DNA from: Allobrachymonas sp. | GTDB taxonomy: Bacteria > Pseudomonadota > Gammaproteobacteria > Burkholderiales > Burkholderiaceae_C | Direction: 5' to 3' | DNA length: 64,000 nt | Assembly (NCBI GenBank): GCA_030529505.1 | Contig: JAUMWT010000006.1 | Location: forward strand, 34,812 to 98,811 | Shown here: positions 49,963 through 59,995 of the stretch, in pieces | Layout of the letters: every line of letters starts with the position of its first letter | Numbering within the stretch: the stretch's first letter is position 1 | Position numbers and translations under genes: made by a program | The notes under the pieces: model-generated | The model's database searches: none | What the model saw: the letters and a program-made list of their open reading frames with translations, nothing else | What the model was told of the DNA's origin: nothing

Positions 49963-52055
49963 TGCAGACAAAACTCAATCAACACTTCCGCCGTTGGGCC
50001 GGAAAAACTGCGCTGTTTACAGCATCCGCTTTATTCGGCGTAGCCGCTTATGCGCAAAATGCCATTGAAAACATCACCGGTTTCGTTCAAGGTGGAACCG
50101 AAGTGGTGCGCGTTGAGCTGACCGAGCCTTTGACGGCATTGCCAGCAGGCTTTGTGGTGCAAAGCCCCCCGCGTATTGCGCTGGATTTGCCTGGCGTCAG
50201 CAGCAAGGTATCGCGGCAGTTGCAAGAGTTCAACCGCGGCAATTTGCGCTCGGCCCAAGTGGTGCAAGGCAATGGGCGCTCGCGCGTGGTGATCAATCTG
50301 AAGCAGTCCACCACCTACCGGGCCGACATCAGCGGCAACTCTTTGTTGGTGACCTTGAATCCTGCGCCCTTGTCGGCACCGGCCAAGGCTACGCAGCAGG
50401 TCTTCGCCGAAAGCCGCAATACCAGTGTATTGCCTTTGCGTGGAATCGACTTCCGCCGTGGCGCTGACAACAGCGGCCGTATCGTTGTGCAATTGCCCAA
50501 CAGTCAAGTGGGGGTGGACATCAAGCCGCAAGGGCAAAACCTGGTGGTGGATTTGCTGAAGTCCTCTCTGCCGCCGTCTTTGAACAAGCGGTTTGACGTA
50601 ACTGACTTTGGCACGCCCGTTCAGCGCGTTACGGCAGCCCAGTCGGGTGACCGCGTGCGCTTGACGATTGCCGCGCGTGGCGAGTGGGAGCATTCTGCTT
50701 ACCAGAGCGATGATCAGTTGGTGGTAGAGCTGCATCCCTTGCGTGTGGATCCAAACAAACTCACGCAAGGCCCCGGCTATCGTGGTGAGAAGCTCTCGCT
50801 GAACTTCCAGAACGTTGAGATTCGCGCCTTGCTGCAAGTCATTGCAGACTTCACCAACTTCAACATCATCACTTCCGACAGCGTCAACGGCAATCTGACC
50901 TTGCGCCTGAAGGATGTGCCTTGGGATCAGGCGCTGGACGTTGTGCTGCAAGCCAAGGGCTTGGGCATGCGCAAAAACGGCAATGTGATCTGGATTGCGC
51001 CCAAGGATGAAATGGCTGCCAAAGAAAAACAAGAGCTGGAGGCACGAGCTGCTGTTACTGGCCTAGAGCCGCTGCGCACCCAGTCTTACCAACTGAACTA
51101 TGCCAAAGCGGTTGATATCCTTAAGGGCCTTGAAGGCGAGGGCTCAAAAAACACAAAGATGCTCAGTTCGCGTGGTTCTGCCATTGCCGAGTCGCGTACC
51201 AATATGCTGTTCGTGACCGATGTGCCTGCTGTGCTGGAACAGATCTCGGCCATGATCGCCAAACTGGATGTGCCTGTGCGCCAAGTGATGATTGAGGCAC
51301 GCATGGTTGAGGCTGCTGATACTTGGGGGCAATCACTGGGTGTGCGTTTGGGGATTAATAGCGGAGGGCAGCAGAGAGGTGCGCATCTTGGCACCTCAAA
51401 AGGCGATTCCGTTCGCTTGGGCATTGGCGAGACAGAGTCTGCCTTGGCAAGCACGCTTTATAACTTTGCTGCGCCTAAATTGAGCAGTGGTGACGTGAAT
51501 CCTGCGGCACTGGCCATCTCGATTTTCAGTTCTGGTGCGGCGCGCTTCCTGAATCTGGAGATCTCTGCGCTGGAAGCAGACGGCAACGGCAAGGTGATTT
51601 CCAGCCCGCGTGTGGTAACGGCCGATCAGACCAAGGCCATCATTGAGCAGGGCGTGAACCTGCCCTACTTGGTGGCTTCTTCCAGCGGCGCAACGGCTGT
51701 GCAGTTCCAGAAAGCTTCCCTGAAGCTGGAAGTGACGCCGCAAATCACGCCCGAAGGCAGCGTCATCATGGATGTGGACATCACCAACGACCAGGTGGAT
51801 CGCCCAACGGTTGCCGGTTATGCCATCAGCACCAAGCACATTCAAACCAATGTCTTGGTGGAAAATGGCGGTACCGTTGTGATTGGTGGAATCTATACCG
51901 TGAATGAAACCAATAATGTTTCCAAGGTGCCTTTGCTGGGTGATATTCCGGTAGTGGGCAATCTGTTCAAGACCCGCAAGAAAGAGTCGAGTAAGCGCGA
52001 AATGCTGGTGTTCCTGACGCCGAAGATCGTCAGTGAGCGTGCCGCTATCCGCTGA
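49962..52055 (+). CDS. pilQ: Type IV pilus secretin PilQ
   Basis: 697 residues; outer-membrane channel for the pilus. Signal peptide (ending AAYAQ), two AMIN domains (FVQGGTEVVRVELTEPL and the RGIDFRRGADNSGRIVVQL region), N0/N1 domains (LSLNFQNVEIRALLQVIADF, NVIWIAPKDEM) and the secretin core (VPVRQVMIEARMVEA, GKVISSPRVVTADQTKAIIE, VPLLGDIPVVGNLFKTRKK, REMLVFLTPKIV). Its 3' end overlaps aroK by 23 bases. Confidence 0.96.
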   Translation: MQTKLNQHFRRWAGKTALFTASALFGVAAYAQNAIENITGFVQGGTEVVRVELTEPLTALPAGFVVQSPPRIALDLPGVSSKVSRQLQEFNRGNLRSAQVVQGNGRSRVVINLKQSTTYRADISGNSLLVTLNPAPLSAPAKATQQVFAESRNTSVLPLRGIDFRRGADNSGRIVVQLPNSQVGVDIKPQGQNLVVDLLKSSLPPSLNKRFDVTDFGTPVQRVTAAQSGDRVRLTIAARGEWEHSAYQSDDQLVVELHPLRVDPNKLTQGPGYRGEKLSLNFQNVEIRALLQVIADFTNFNIITSDSVNGNLTLRLKDVPWDQALDVVLQAKGLGMRKNGNVIWIAPKDEMAAKEKQELEARAAVTGLEPLRTQSYQLNYAKAVDILKGLEGEGSKNTKMLSSRGSAIAESRTNMLFVTDVPAVLEQISAMIAKLDVPVRQVMIEARMVEAADTWGQSLGVRLGINSGGQQRGAHLGTSKGDSVRLGIGETESALASTLYNFAAPKLSSGDVNPAALAISIFSSGAARFLNLEISALEADGNGKVISSPRVVTADQTKAIIEQGVNLPYLVASSSGATAVQFQKASLKLEVTPQITPEGSVIMDVDITNDQVDRPTVAGYAISTKHIQTNVLVENGGTVVIGGIYTVNETNNVSKVPLLGDIPVVGNLFKTRKKESSKREMLVFLTPKIVSERAAIR

Positions 52056-52608
52056 AACGCACTTGATCGCCGAAGGTGAACCCGTCTTGCGCAATATCAT
52101 TCTGATTGGCTTGCCAGGTTCCGGAAAAACCTCTGCCGGGCGCCGTGTCGCCCGGCATTTTTCTTTGCCCTTCGTGGATTCGGATGAGGAGCTGGAAAGC
52201 GGCTTGGGCATGCGCATCAAGGAGTATTTCGCTGCGCATGGCGAAGATGCTTTCAGGGATGAAGAAGCCCGCGTGTTGAAAGAGCTGTTACAGCAACCGA
52301 GGCCATTTGTTCTATCGACAGGCGGAGGTGCCGTGCTGCGCCCGGAAAATCGCCAGCTTTTGCGATCTGGCGGAATCGTGTTTTATCTGCATGCTTCGCC
52401 AGAAGCCATCTATCGGCGTTTGAAGCACGATACGCAGCGGCCCTTGTTGCAGGTGGCTGATCCCCTCGCCCAAATCCGCTCCCTGTTTGAAAAGCGTGAG
52501 CCGTTGTATCGGGAGACGGCGCATCACCTCGTTCCCTGCGGCCGCGGGTCAGTGGCGTCAACGGTGCACAAGATTATTCATAAAATACAAACCCAGACTG
52601 AAGAATGA
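52033..52608 (+). CDS. aroK: Shikimate kinase
   Basis: 191 residues. Walker A LIGLPGSGKTSAGRRVA, substrate Asp in FVDSDEELE, STGGGAVLRPENRQLLRSGG and lid Arg in RPLLQVADP. The GTG start at 52033 lies inside the pilQ 3' end; a later GTG in frame (PVLRNIILIG region) could give a shorter protein. pilQ-aroK-aroB linkage is typical and places shikimate genes under the pilus promoter. Confidence 0.93.
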   Translation: MSVPLSAETHLIAEGEPVLRNIILIGLPGSGKTSAGRRVARHFSLPFVDSDEELESGLGMRIKEYFAAHGEDAFRDEEARVLKELLQQPRPFVLSTGGGAVLRPENRQLLRSGGIVFYLHASPEAIYRRLKHDTQRPLLQVADPLAQIRSLFEKREPLYRETAHHLVPCGRGSVASTVHKIIHKIQTQTEE

Positions 52609-52762
52609 TCATGGTGGCTGAGTGCAGCTGCATTGCAATGGAGCTTCAATCATGCGGGAGCCAGTCGGGTAAAGATTTCGGCTATCAAGCGCCTCTCCGA
52701 CTGGGGGAATTGATGTGGCGTAACGGCTTGCCAGGCGGTTGGCTTGCGCCACAATGGATGGC

Positions 52763-53944
52763 ATGAATGCAGTCACCATGAAAACATTTCCTGCCCAACG
52801 CCCCTTGCCGTCATTTGATCCGAAGCAAACCCAGCCTGAATTGCGCATCGATCTGGGCGAGCGCAGCTATCCCATTCAGATCGGTACGGGCCTTTTGGGT
52901 GCCGAGGCTACCTGGCAGGGCCTGCCCAATGCGGCGCAGGCCTTGATCGTGAGCAACACGACGGTCGCTCCGCTTTATGCCGAGCGTTTGCAGCAGGCGC
53001 TGGCAGGGCGCTTCAAACAGGTGCATTGTTTGGCTTTGCCCGATGGCGAGGCGTACAAAACCTGGGCCTCGCTCAACCAGATTTTCGATGCCTTGCTGGC
53101 GCAGCAATGCGACCGCAAAACGGTGCTGTTTGCGCTGGGCGGCGGCGTGGTGGGCGATGTGACCGGTTTTGCGGCTGCCTGCTACATGCGCGGCGTGCCC
53201 CTGGTGCAGGTACCCACCACCTTGCTGGCGCAGGTGGATTCTTCGGTGGGGGGCAAAACGGCCATCAATCACCCGCTGGGCAAGAACATGATTGGCGCCT
53301 TTTACCAGCCGCGCCAAGTGGTGTGCGATATGGCCACTTTGGCGACTTTGCCTGAGCGCGAGTTCAGCGCAGGCTTGGCCGAAGTGATCAAGTACGGCCC
53401 CATTGCCGACATGGCGTTTTTCGATTGGCTGGAACAATGCATGCCGGCCCTGCGTGCGCGCCAGCACGATGTGCTGCGGGTGGCCGTACAGCGCAGCTGC
53501 GAGATCAAGGCCTGGGTGGTGGCGCAAGACGAGCAGGAAAGCGGCATGCGTGCCATTCTCAATCTGGGGCATACATTCGGCCACGCCATCGAAGCCGGTC
53601 TGGGCTTTGGCACCTGGCTGCATGGCGAAGCCGTGGGCTGTGGCCTGGTGATGGCTGCGCACCTGTCGCAGCAACTGGGTCTGGTGGATACGGCCTTCAC
53701 CCACCGCTTGCGCAGCCTGGTGAAGGCGGCTGGCCTGCCGGTGCAGGCGCCGCTTCTGGCTGGTGTTGCAGCAGATGATGCAGCCAATGTACAAGCCTGG
53801 TTGCAGCGCATGCGGGTGGACAAAAAGGCCGAGGGCGGTGCCATCCGTTTTGTGGTTTTGCCCCAGCCAGGGCAGGCGGCGCTCGCTTCTGTGCCTGATG
53901 CCACCGTGGCCGAAACCATCGTGGCGTGCAGCCAAACGGCATGA
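52763..53944 (+). CDS. aroB: 3-dehydroquinate synthase
   Basis: 393 residues; second step of the shikimate pathway, NAD and Zn dependent. [55 protein letters not shown] and the Zn ligands in [24 protein letters not shown] and [12 protein letters not shown]. The start is ambiguous among ATG 52754, 52763 and 52778; the N-terminal ~30 residues are not conserved. Confidence 0.95.
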   Translation: MNAVTMKTFPAQRPLPSFDPKQTQPELRIDLGERSYPIQIGTGLLGAEATWQGLPNAAQALIVSNTTVAPLYAERLQQALAGRFKQVHCLALPDGEAYKTWASLNQIFDALLAQQCDRKTVLFALGGGVVGDVTGFAAACYMRGVPLVQVPTTLLAQVDSSVGGKTAINHPLGKNMIGAFYQPRQVVCDMATLATLPEREFSAGLAEVIKYGPIADMAFFDWLEQCMPALRARQHDVLRVAVQRSCEIKAWVVAQDEQESGMRAILNLGHTFGHAIEAGLGFGTWLHGEAVGCGLVMAAHLSQQLGLVDTAFTHRLRSLVKAAGLPVQAPLLAGVAADDAANVQAWLQRMRVDKKAEGGAIRFVVLPQPGQAALASVPDATVAETIVACSQTA

Positions 53945-54073
53945 GTTTGCTTCGGTCGCAGCCAGCAGAGGCTTGGTGATGGATGCGTAGGTGTTTGCTG
54001 ATGCGGCCAAGTGCTTGGCCAACGGCAAACCCTTTCGAAAACCATTGATGCCGTTTGGAAACCGTTCTCCTCA

Positions 54074-54252
54074 GAGCCTATTCGCGATCTCAACGCGAGG
54101 CGATTGGAGATGGATGGCGCGGGATTGGACTGCAAGGCGCACATCAAGGTCCATGAGCGAAGGGCATAACCCATGCCATAGATGAGATTTGCAACGCAGC
54201 AGTCCACCCGTTTTCATTTTCAAGCTCCCGTGAGGAGATTGTGAACAGGCTC
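54074..54252 (+). repeat. MITE-like repeat, copy G
   Basis: 179 bp. The ends GAGCCTATTC and GAACAGGCTC are flanked by a perfect TCA duplication (54071-54073 and 54253-54255). Same orientation as copies A and E. A degenerate second copy follows directly, sharing the right TCA. Confidence 0.85.
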
Positions 54253-54255
54253 TCA

Positions 54256-54424
54256 GAGCGTTTGTTTGAATCGTGGCATGGCTCTTGAGGCAGGTGGTTT
54301 GTGGCCCTGCCAATCTTGTTCATCGCATGGTCGATGCGCTTCGCTATGTACTTGGATTCACGTTTTGCATCCCACTCGCCTCGTGTCCCATCGCCCCACG
54401 TTGCAGAATCGCGAGCTGGCGCTT
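54256..54424 (-). repeat. Degenerate MITE-like copy H
   Basis: About 170 bp starting GAGCGTTTGTTTGAATCG and ending GAATCGCGAGCTGGCGC. The middle still matches the family (CTGCCAATCTTGTTCATCGC, then CTTCGCTATGTACTTGGAT and GCATCCCAC) but the ends are worn. It lies in opposite orientation to copy G, forming a tail-to-tail pair. Confidence 0.55.
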
Positions 54425-54534
54425 GGCGGAGGCACGAATAACAGAATGGCTGGGCGTGGCTAGGCATGAGGCATGCGCTTCACTTGAGCACGCATTCTTT
54501 TCAATGGAACGGGTTTTTTCAACAGAGGCAGAAC

Positions 54535-55716
54535 ATGGCTGTTTACATCCGCGCAATCGAAGGTTTGAGTGACAACGCGCAGCACGCACCCTGGGCCTGT
54601 CACCCCTTGCAGAGCAGGGGGCGGCGCCAGCCTGAAGAAGAGGCGCAGACACGCGGCGTGTTTCAGCGCGATCGCGACCGCATCGTGCACTCGTCCGCTT
54701 TCAGGCGGCTGGTGTACAAAACCCAGGTGTTCTTGAACCACGAAGGCGATTTGTTTCGCACGCGTCTGACGCACACGCTGGAGGTGGCGCAAATTGGCCG
54801 CAGCATTGCCCGTGCGTTGGCGCTGGATGAGGACTTGGTCGAGGCCATTGCCCTGGCGCACGACTTGGGCCATACCCCGTTTGGGCATGCGGGGCAAGAC
54901 GCCCTGAATGTATGCATGCAAAGCCACGGCGGCTTTGAACACAATCTGCAAAGCCTGCGCGTGGTCGATACGCTGGAGCAGCGTTACCCGGGCTTCGATG
55001 GCCTGAACCTGTGCTTTGAAACGCGCGAGGGCGTTCTCAAACACTGCTCACTGCGTAACGCCCAGCTGATCGAAGCGCGCGAGCCGGGCGGCGTGGGACA
55101 ACGCTTTTTGTTGCGCCAGCAACCGAGCCTTGAAGCGCAACTGGCCAATCTGGCCGACGAAATCGCCTACAACGCGCACGATGTGGATGACGGTTTGCGC
55201 TCCGGCCTCTTGCAGTGGGAGGCCGTGCTGCAAGTGCCGCTGGTGGCCGAATACCACGTGCAAGTCAAAAGCGAATGGCCGCAATTGCAGGGCCGCCGCC
55301 TGTGGCACGAAACCATTCGCCGCATGCTCAGCGCGCAAATTCTCAATGTGGTCTCGGCCACCTTGCAGCGGCTGCAAGAACTGCGCCCGGCGAATGTGGA
55401 TGCGGTGCGCCAAAGCCCGCCCCTGCTGGAGTTTGACGAGGCGATGCGCGTGCGTTCGCAGACGCTCAAGCGGTTCTTGATGCAGGCTCTGTATCGCCAT
55501 CCGCAAGTGATGCAGAACATGGCGCAGGCGCAGCAGGTGGTGCGCGATCTGTTCGCGCACTATTGCCAGCGGCCGCAAGCCATGCCGGCCGAGTTTGCCG
55601 ATCGCCCCGACCGCGAACGCGCCGTGGCTGATTACATCGCTGGCATGACCGATCGCTTCGCCCTGCGCGAGCACCATGCGCTCACGGGGCGCAGGGTGCT
55701 GCCTGCAGGCGATTGA
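54535..55716 (+). CDS. dgt: Deoxyguanosinetriphosphate triphosphohydrolase-like protein
   Basis: 393 residues, HD-domain dNTPase. RDRDRIVHSSAFRRLVYKTQ, RLTHTLEVAQIGRSIARAL (His), AHDLGHTPFGHAGQDALN (HD pair) and ADEIAYNAHDVDDGLRSG. This is the dGTPase-like subfamily that follows aroB in Burkholderiales. ATG 54535 (MAVYIRAIEG) is preferred over upstream codons. Separated from aroB by a repeat pair. Confidence 0.93.
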   Translation: MAVYIRAIEGLSDNAQHAPWACHPLQSRGRRQPEEEAQTRGVFQRDRDRIVHSSAFRRLVYKTQVFLNHEGDLFRTRLTHTLEVAQIGRSIARALALDEDLVEAIALAHDLGHTPFGHAGQDALNVCMQSHGGFEHNLQSLRVVDTLEQRYPGFDGLNLCFETREGVLKHCSLRNAQLIEAREPGGVGQRFLLRQQPSLEAQLANLADEIAYNAHDVDDGLRSGLLQWEAVLQVPLVAEYHVQVKSEWPQLQGRRLWHETIRRMLSAQILNVVSATLQRLQELRPANVDAVRQSPPLLEFDEAMRVRSQTLKRFLMQALYRHPQVMQNMAQAQQVVRDLFAHYCQRPQAMPAEFADRPDRERAVADYIAGMTDRFALREHHALTGRRVLPAGD

Positions 55717-56270
55717 GTGCTTGGGTGTTGAGGGTGCCTTTGCATGGCCTGCATGGTGTTCAGTGGGCACATGCGCAAGCGCCAGCTTGGCATGATTGCC
55801 TTGCACCGGGGCTTTCGCGATCTTCCCTTGGGCTGTTTGCTTGCGATGTGTGGCAGCTCTCTTGCATTCGCATCTGATTGCATGCCTGTTTGGATGGCGC
55901 TTGTGGGCTGGGGCAGTAGTGAGGCAGGCGCTGGTCTTGGTGCAGGAGCTGGCAGGCTGCGCGTCCAAACTCAGGATGCCAGGGGATACAGGCCGTTACC
56001 CTTTCAAGGCGCGCGCTGGCAGGAGGGTGCGATCAGGCCTGGGCGCTTGCAGATATAGTGCCGCCAGCGTGGGGTGAGCGGCCCATGGTGTTTGCTGCCA
56101 TTCATTGCCAGCCCTTGGGCCGGGCTGCAAGCCCGCTCAGGCTGGGAGTGGGAGCCGAGCGCCTGCACGCGGTGCAAGGGTACTGATGCGTTGCGTGCCA
56201 ATGGGCCGATCCCTCTTGTTTTTTCTTTGAACCGATGGCCGCCGTCGGTTCTGTTTTTCTCCTTCTTGCC
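55717..56270. other. Gene-free stretch between dgt and the AI-2E permease
   Basis: 554 bp. One open frame at 55744-56058 has no protein-like features. No dispersed repeat copy and no clear terminator seen. Confidence 0.4.
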
Positions 56271-57410
56271 ATGTCTAAAAAAGAAGCGGTTCGGCTGCAC
56301 CCCTTGCAGCTATTGGTGTTGTCCTTGCTGCTGGTCGTGCTGATCGGCTGGCTGCTGAAGATCGGGCAGAGCCTGCTGCTGCCGATCTTCATGGCCTTGA
56401 TCTCGGTTTACGTGCTGGTTGAAATGGCCAAGTGGCTGCGCAGGGTGCCGGTGATTGGCCGAGCGCCCGAATGGGCGCGTCGCCTGATCGTGCTGCTGGG
56501 CTTTGTCGGCACGATGGCCATTCTCACCGCCATCGTCATCGGCACGGCGCAAGACATCATGAACACGGCGCCCGCCTACCAGGGCAATTTGATGCGGCTG
56601 GTTTCGCAAGTGGCCAACTGGGCGGGGGTGGACACCATCCCCGACTGGCCCACCATTCGCGCGTCCACGCTGGACAAGATCGATCTGCAAATGCTGCTGG
56701 GCGTGGTGTTGAATTCGGTCGGCTCTTTGGCAGGCGTGGTCACCATGATCGTGATTTACGCCCTGTTCCTGCTGGGCGAACGCGGGGGCTTCGCCCGCAA
56801 GCTGTCGGTGGCCCTGCCGGGTGACGGGGCCGAGCAAACCAGCAAGATGATTGATGACATCAACGAAAAGATTGGCGACTATCTGGCCGTCAAAACGCTG
56901 ATCAACGTCATTCTGGCGGGCATTTCGTGGGCCATCATGTGGCTGTGCGACGTGGACTACGCCCTGTTCTGGGCGCTGGTGATTGGTTCGCTGAACTACA
57001 TCCCCTACCTGGGCTCTTTTCTGGGCGTGGTGTTTCCCGTGCTGCTCACGCTGGCGCAGTTCGGCTCCATCCAAACCACGCTGCTGGTAGCCGGTTTGCT
57101 CACGGCGGCGCAGATGTATGTGGGCAATGTGCTTGAGCCGAAGATGATCGGCAAGCAAGTCAACCTTTCGCCTTTCGTGGTGATGGTGGCGCTGTCGCTG
57201 TGGTCGGCCTTGTGGGGCGTGGCCGGAGCGATTCTGGCGATACCTCTCACGGTCATCATCGCCATCGTGCTGGCTGAATTCGACGCTACCCGCCCGCTGG
57301 CCGTGCTGCTGGCCGAAGACGTGAGCGAATACGAAAAGGGGCAGAAGACCACCATGCAGGCGGCGGCATCCGGCCGCTCATCTGCCCGGCCCGAGGCTTG
57401 GGAGCGTTGA
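56271..57410 (+). CDS. AI-2E family transporter (PerM/TqsA-like)
   Basis: 379 residues, seven to eight transmembrane spans. LLKIGQSLLLPIFMALISVY at the start, a periplasmic/cytoplasmic loop with WPTIRASTLDKIDL, and family motifs GDYLAVKTLINVILAGISW, IGSLNYIPYLGSFLGVVFPV and LSLWSALWGVAGAILAIPLTV. Substrate unknown: the family includes AI-2 exporters and ion antiporters. ATG 56271 (MSKKEAVRLH) was chosen over an upstream codon at 56235. Confidence 0.88.
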   Translation: MSKKEAVRLHPLQLLVLSLLLVVLIGWLLKIGQSLLLPIFMALISVYVLVEMAKWLRRVPVIGRAPEWARRLIVLLGFVGTMAILTAIVIGTAQDIMNTAPAYQGNLMRLVSQVANWAGVDTIPDWPTIRASTLDKIDLQMLLGVVLNSVGSLAGVVTMIVIYALFLLGERGGFARKLSVALPGDGAEQTSKMIDDINEKIGDYLAVKTLINVILAGISWAIMWLCDVDYALFWALVIGSLNYIPYLGSFLGVVFPVLLTLAQFGSIQTTLLVAGLLTAAQMYVGNVLEPKMIGKQVNLSPFVVMVALSLWSALWGVAGAILAIPLTVIIAIVLAEFDATRPLAVLLAEDVSEYEKGQKTTMQAAASGRSSARPEAWER

Positions 57411-57566
57411 CGCTGGTATGCAGAGGCTTGCGCGGCCACCTCAGTCGTTCCGGGTGCGCTTGCCCGGCAGCCGGCAGGTGGGCCGTTTTAATTGGCATTG
57501 AAAAAGATCTTGCGCCAAGGCTGGCTGGGGCCGGTCTGATTGAAAGGAGTGGCAAGGGATTGTGCT

Positions 57567-57869
57567 ATGGCAAACATGCTCAAACACATCATCAAACGCA
57601 GCATCCAGGTTCTTGCCCTGCTGTTGCTGCTAGGGGCGGTGCTGGCTGTGATCACCCGCAAGCCCTTGCCCGACAACAGCGGGCGCAGCGCGTCCACAAG
57701 CCTCTCGCCCGATCCCGCCAGCCTCCTGGCCGCGCGGCTGTTGCCGCAGATTGAAGCCCATCCCGGCCTTTCCGGCGTGTATCCGCTGCGCGAGGGGCGC
57801 GATGCCTTTCTGGCGTGCCTGGCGCTGACCGAAAGCGCGCAGCACACGCTGCCAATCGCCTCGCCTTGA
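57567..57869 (+). pseudogene. Truncated phospholipase D-family gene
   Basis: About 95 residues of normal N-terminus: membrane anchor (VLALLLLLGAVLAVITRKPL), then ASLLAARLLPQIEAHPGLSG and VYPLREGRDAFLACLALTES, the start of the cardiolipin synthase/PLD (DUF-type PLDc) family. The frame then runs into the right half of a MITE-like repeat and stops; both HKD motifs are missing. A deletion with one boundary at the repeat removed the rest. Confidence 0.7.
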
Positions 57870-57885
57870 GATCGCGAACCGACTC
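57853..57885 (+). repeat. Right half of a MITE-like repeat (deletion scar)
   Basis: CAATCGCCTCGCCTTGAGAT followed by GCGAACCGACTC is the right terminus of the family; the left ~140 bp are missing. The right flank is TAA. It joins the truncated phospholipase gene to a remnant of an unrelated frame. Confidence 0.65.
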
Positions 57886-58036
57886 TAAGAGATATATGAG
57901 CCGTCTGCGCCTGCGGCGTACAGCAAGGTGTCGTTGATCTGGGCTTGGCCAATTAACTGCACGGCGGTTTGGTGAGAGATGCCCGCAGCGCCGGGATCGA
58001 GATCGGCGATTTCTTGCGCGAACTTCTGTGTGGGCT
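57885..58036 (-). pseudogene. C-terminal remnant of an unidentified gene
   Basis: On the minus strand a frame reads FAQEIADLDPGAAGISHQTA then VQLIGQAQINDTLLYAAGAD and stops at 57885, exactly at the repeat end. It has protein-like composition but no start of its own before glmS. It is probably the tail of a gene truncated by the same deletion. Identity not recognised. Confidence 0.3.
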
Positions 58037-58042
58037 GGTGTG

Positions 58043-59905
58043 TTATTCCACAGTCACACTCTTGGCCAGGTTCCGTGGTTTGTCCACATCGGTGCCTTTG
58101 GCGCAGGCGGTGTGGTAGGCCAGCAGTTGCAGTGGCACCACGTGCAGGATGGGGCTGAGCGCGCCGTAATGCTCGGGCATGCGGATGACGTGGATGCCTT
58201 CTTCGCTCTGGATGTGGCTGTCGGCGTCGGCCAGCACGTACAGCTCGCCGCCACGGGCGCGCACTTCCTGCATATTGCTTTTGAGTTTGTCGATCAACTC
58301 GTCCTTGGGCGCGACCACCACCACGGGCATGGCGGCCGTGACCAAGGCCAGCGGGCCGTGCTTGAGTTCGCCCGCCGGGTAGGCTTCGGCGTGGATGTAG
58401 CTGATTTCCTTGAGTTTGAGCGCGCCTTCCAGCGCCACGGGGTAGTGCATGCCGCGGCCCAGGAAGAGGGCATTGTCTTTTTCGGCAAAGCGTTCGGCCC
58501 ATTGCAGGATGTGTGGCTCCAGCGTGAGCACGCCTTGAATGGCCACGGGCAGATGGCGCATCTGGTGCAGCAGGGTGGCGTGCTGCTCGTCTGAAATGCT
58601 GCCCTTGCAGCGGCCCAGTGCCAGCGTGAGCAAGAACAGGCCGGCCAGTTGCGTGGTAAAGGCTTTGGTCGATGCCACGCCGATTTCCACCCCCGCGCGG
58701 GTGGCGTAGGCGAGCTTGCATTCGCGCACCATGGCGCTGGTGGCCACATTGCAGATGGTGAGCGTTTGCTGCATGCCCAGCGATTGCGCATGGCGCAGGG
58801 CCGAGAGCGTATCGGCCGTTTCGCCGCTTTGACTGATGGTGACGACCAGCGTGCGCGGGTTGGGCACGCTGGTGCGGTAGCGGTATTCGCTGGCGATTTC
58901 CACATCGCAGGGCACGCCGGCCAGCGCCTCCAGCCAGTATTTGGCGACGCAGCCGCTGTAGTAGCTGGTGCCGCAGGCCAGAATCAGCACGCGGTCGATG
59001 GCCTTGAAGATGGCTTCGGCCCCTTCGCCAAACAGATCGGGCACCACGGCCTGGATGCCCTCCAGCGTATCGGCCAGGGCACGGGGCTGCTCGAAAATTT
59101 CTTTTTGCATGTAGTGGCGGTAGGGGCCCAGCTCGGCCGCGCCGCTGTGCGCCTGCACGGTTTTAACGGGGCGCTGCGCGGGCGTCAGGCGCTGGCCACC
59201 GTTTTCGATCCAGTACTTGCCCAGTTGGGCATCGACCACATCGCCTTCTTCCAGATAGAGGATCTGGTCGGTCACGCCTGCCAGGGCCATGGCGTCGCTG
59301 GCGAGGTAATGCGCGCCATCTGTGCCAACGCCCAGCACCAGCGGCGAGCCAGCGCGCGCGCCCACCATGCGGTGCGGCTCGTCGCGGCAGATCACGGCGA
59401 TGGCGTAGGCGCCATGCAGCTGGGGCAGGGCGGCCTTCACCGCCTCGAACAAATCGCCGTTGTAGAGCGAATCGATCAGGTGGGCGATGACTTCGGTATC
59501 CGTTTGACTGGCAAACACATAGCCTTTGACTTGCAGTTGCAGGCGCAGGGCCTCGTGGTTCTCGATGATGCCGTTGTGCACCAGCGCGATGCGGCCGGGC
59601 TTATTGCCACTGTTGTCGGCATCCACGCCGGGGCCGTGGCTGAAGTGCGGGTGCGCGTTGTGCACGGCCGGTGCGCCGTGTGTGGCCCAGCGGGTGTGGG
59701 CAATGCCGGTGTAGCCCTGCACTTGCTCGCGCTGCACTTGCTCTTGCAACTCGTGCACGCGGGTGGTGCTGCGCGCGCGCTGCAAGCCCTTGTTCCACAC
59801 GGCCACGCCGCAGGAATCGTAGCCGCGGTATTCCAGCCGCTGCAAGCCCTGCACCAAAACGGGAACCACGTTGTGCTGCGCCACTGCGCTCACGATGCCG
59901 CACAT
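58043..59905 (-). CDS. glmS: Glutamine-fructose-6-phosphate aminotransferase
   Basis: 620 residues; first step of UDP-GlcNAc synthesis. The processed N-terminal Cys nucleophile is in [10 protein letters not shown]; class II glutaminase motifs are [22 protein letters not shown] and [15 protein letters not shown]. Two SIS domains follow ([24 protein letters not shown]) with the C-terminal AKSVTVE. ATG 59905 is fixed by the catalytic Cys. No glmS ribozyme is seen. Divergent from an Lrp/AsnC regulator across an AT-rich region. Confidence 0.97.
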   Translation of the reverse strand: MCGIVSAVAQHNVVPVLVQGLQRLEYRGYDSCGVAVWNKGLQRARSTTRVHELQEQVQREQVQGYTGIAHTRWATHGAPAVHNAHPHFSHGPGVDADNSGNKPGRIALVHNGIIENHEALRLQLQVKGYVFASQTDTEVIAHLIDSLYNGDLFEAVKAALPQLHGAYAIAVICRDEPHRMVGARAGSPLVLGVGTDGAHYLASDAMALAGVTDQILYLEEGDVVDAQLGKYWIENGGQRLTPAQRPVKTVQAHSGAAELGPYRHYMQKEIFEQPRALADTLEGIQAVVPDLFGEGAEAIFKAIDRVLILACGTSYYSGCVAKYWLEALAGVPCDVEIASEYRYRTSVPNPRTLVVTISQSGETADTLSALRHAQSLGMQQTLTICNVATSAMVRECKLAYATRAGVEIGVASTKAFTTQLAGLFLLTLALGRCKGSISDEQHATLLHQMRHLPVAIQGVLTLEPHILQWAERFAEKDNALFLGRGMHYPVALEGALKLKEISYIHAEAYPAGELKHGPLALVTAAMPVVVVAPKDELIDKLKSNMQEVRARGGELYVLADADSHIQSEEGIHVIRMPEHYGALSPILHVVPLQLLAYHTACAKGTDVDKPRNLAKSVTVE

Positions 59906-59995
59906 ATTGACTGTCTCCTGCAAAAGAAGGCTCGCCTTGACGCCGTTGCCACAGCCTTGGCTGGCAAGGGTGATGGAGCCAGAGGCAAAAAAAGA

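Noticed and set aside
55744-56058. Possible 104-residue gene after dgt
   Set aside because: No ribosome-binding site, no hydrophobic or domain pattern; probably chance open frame.
59906-59995. glmS ribozyme upstream of glmS
   Set aside because: The leader is short and lacks the ribozyme core; glmS ribozymes are mainly found in Gram-positive bacteria.
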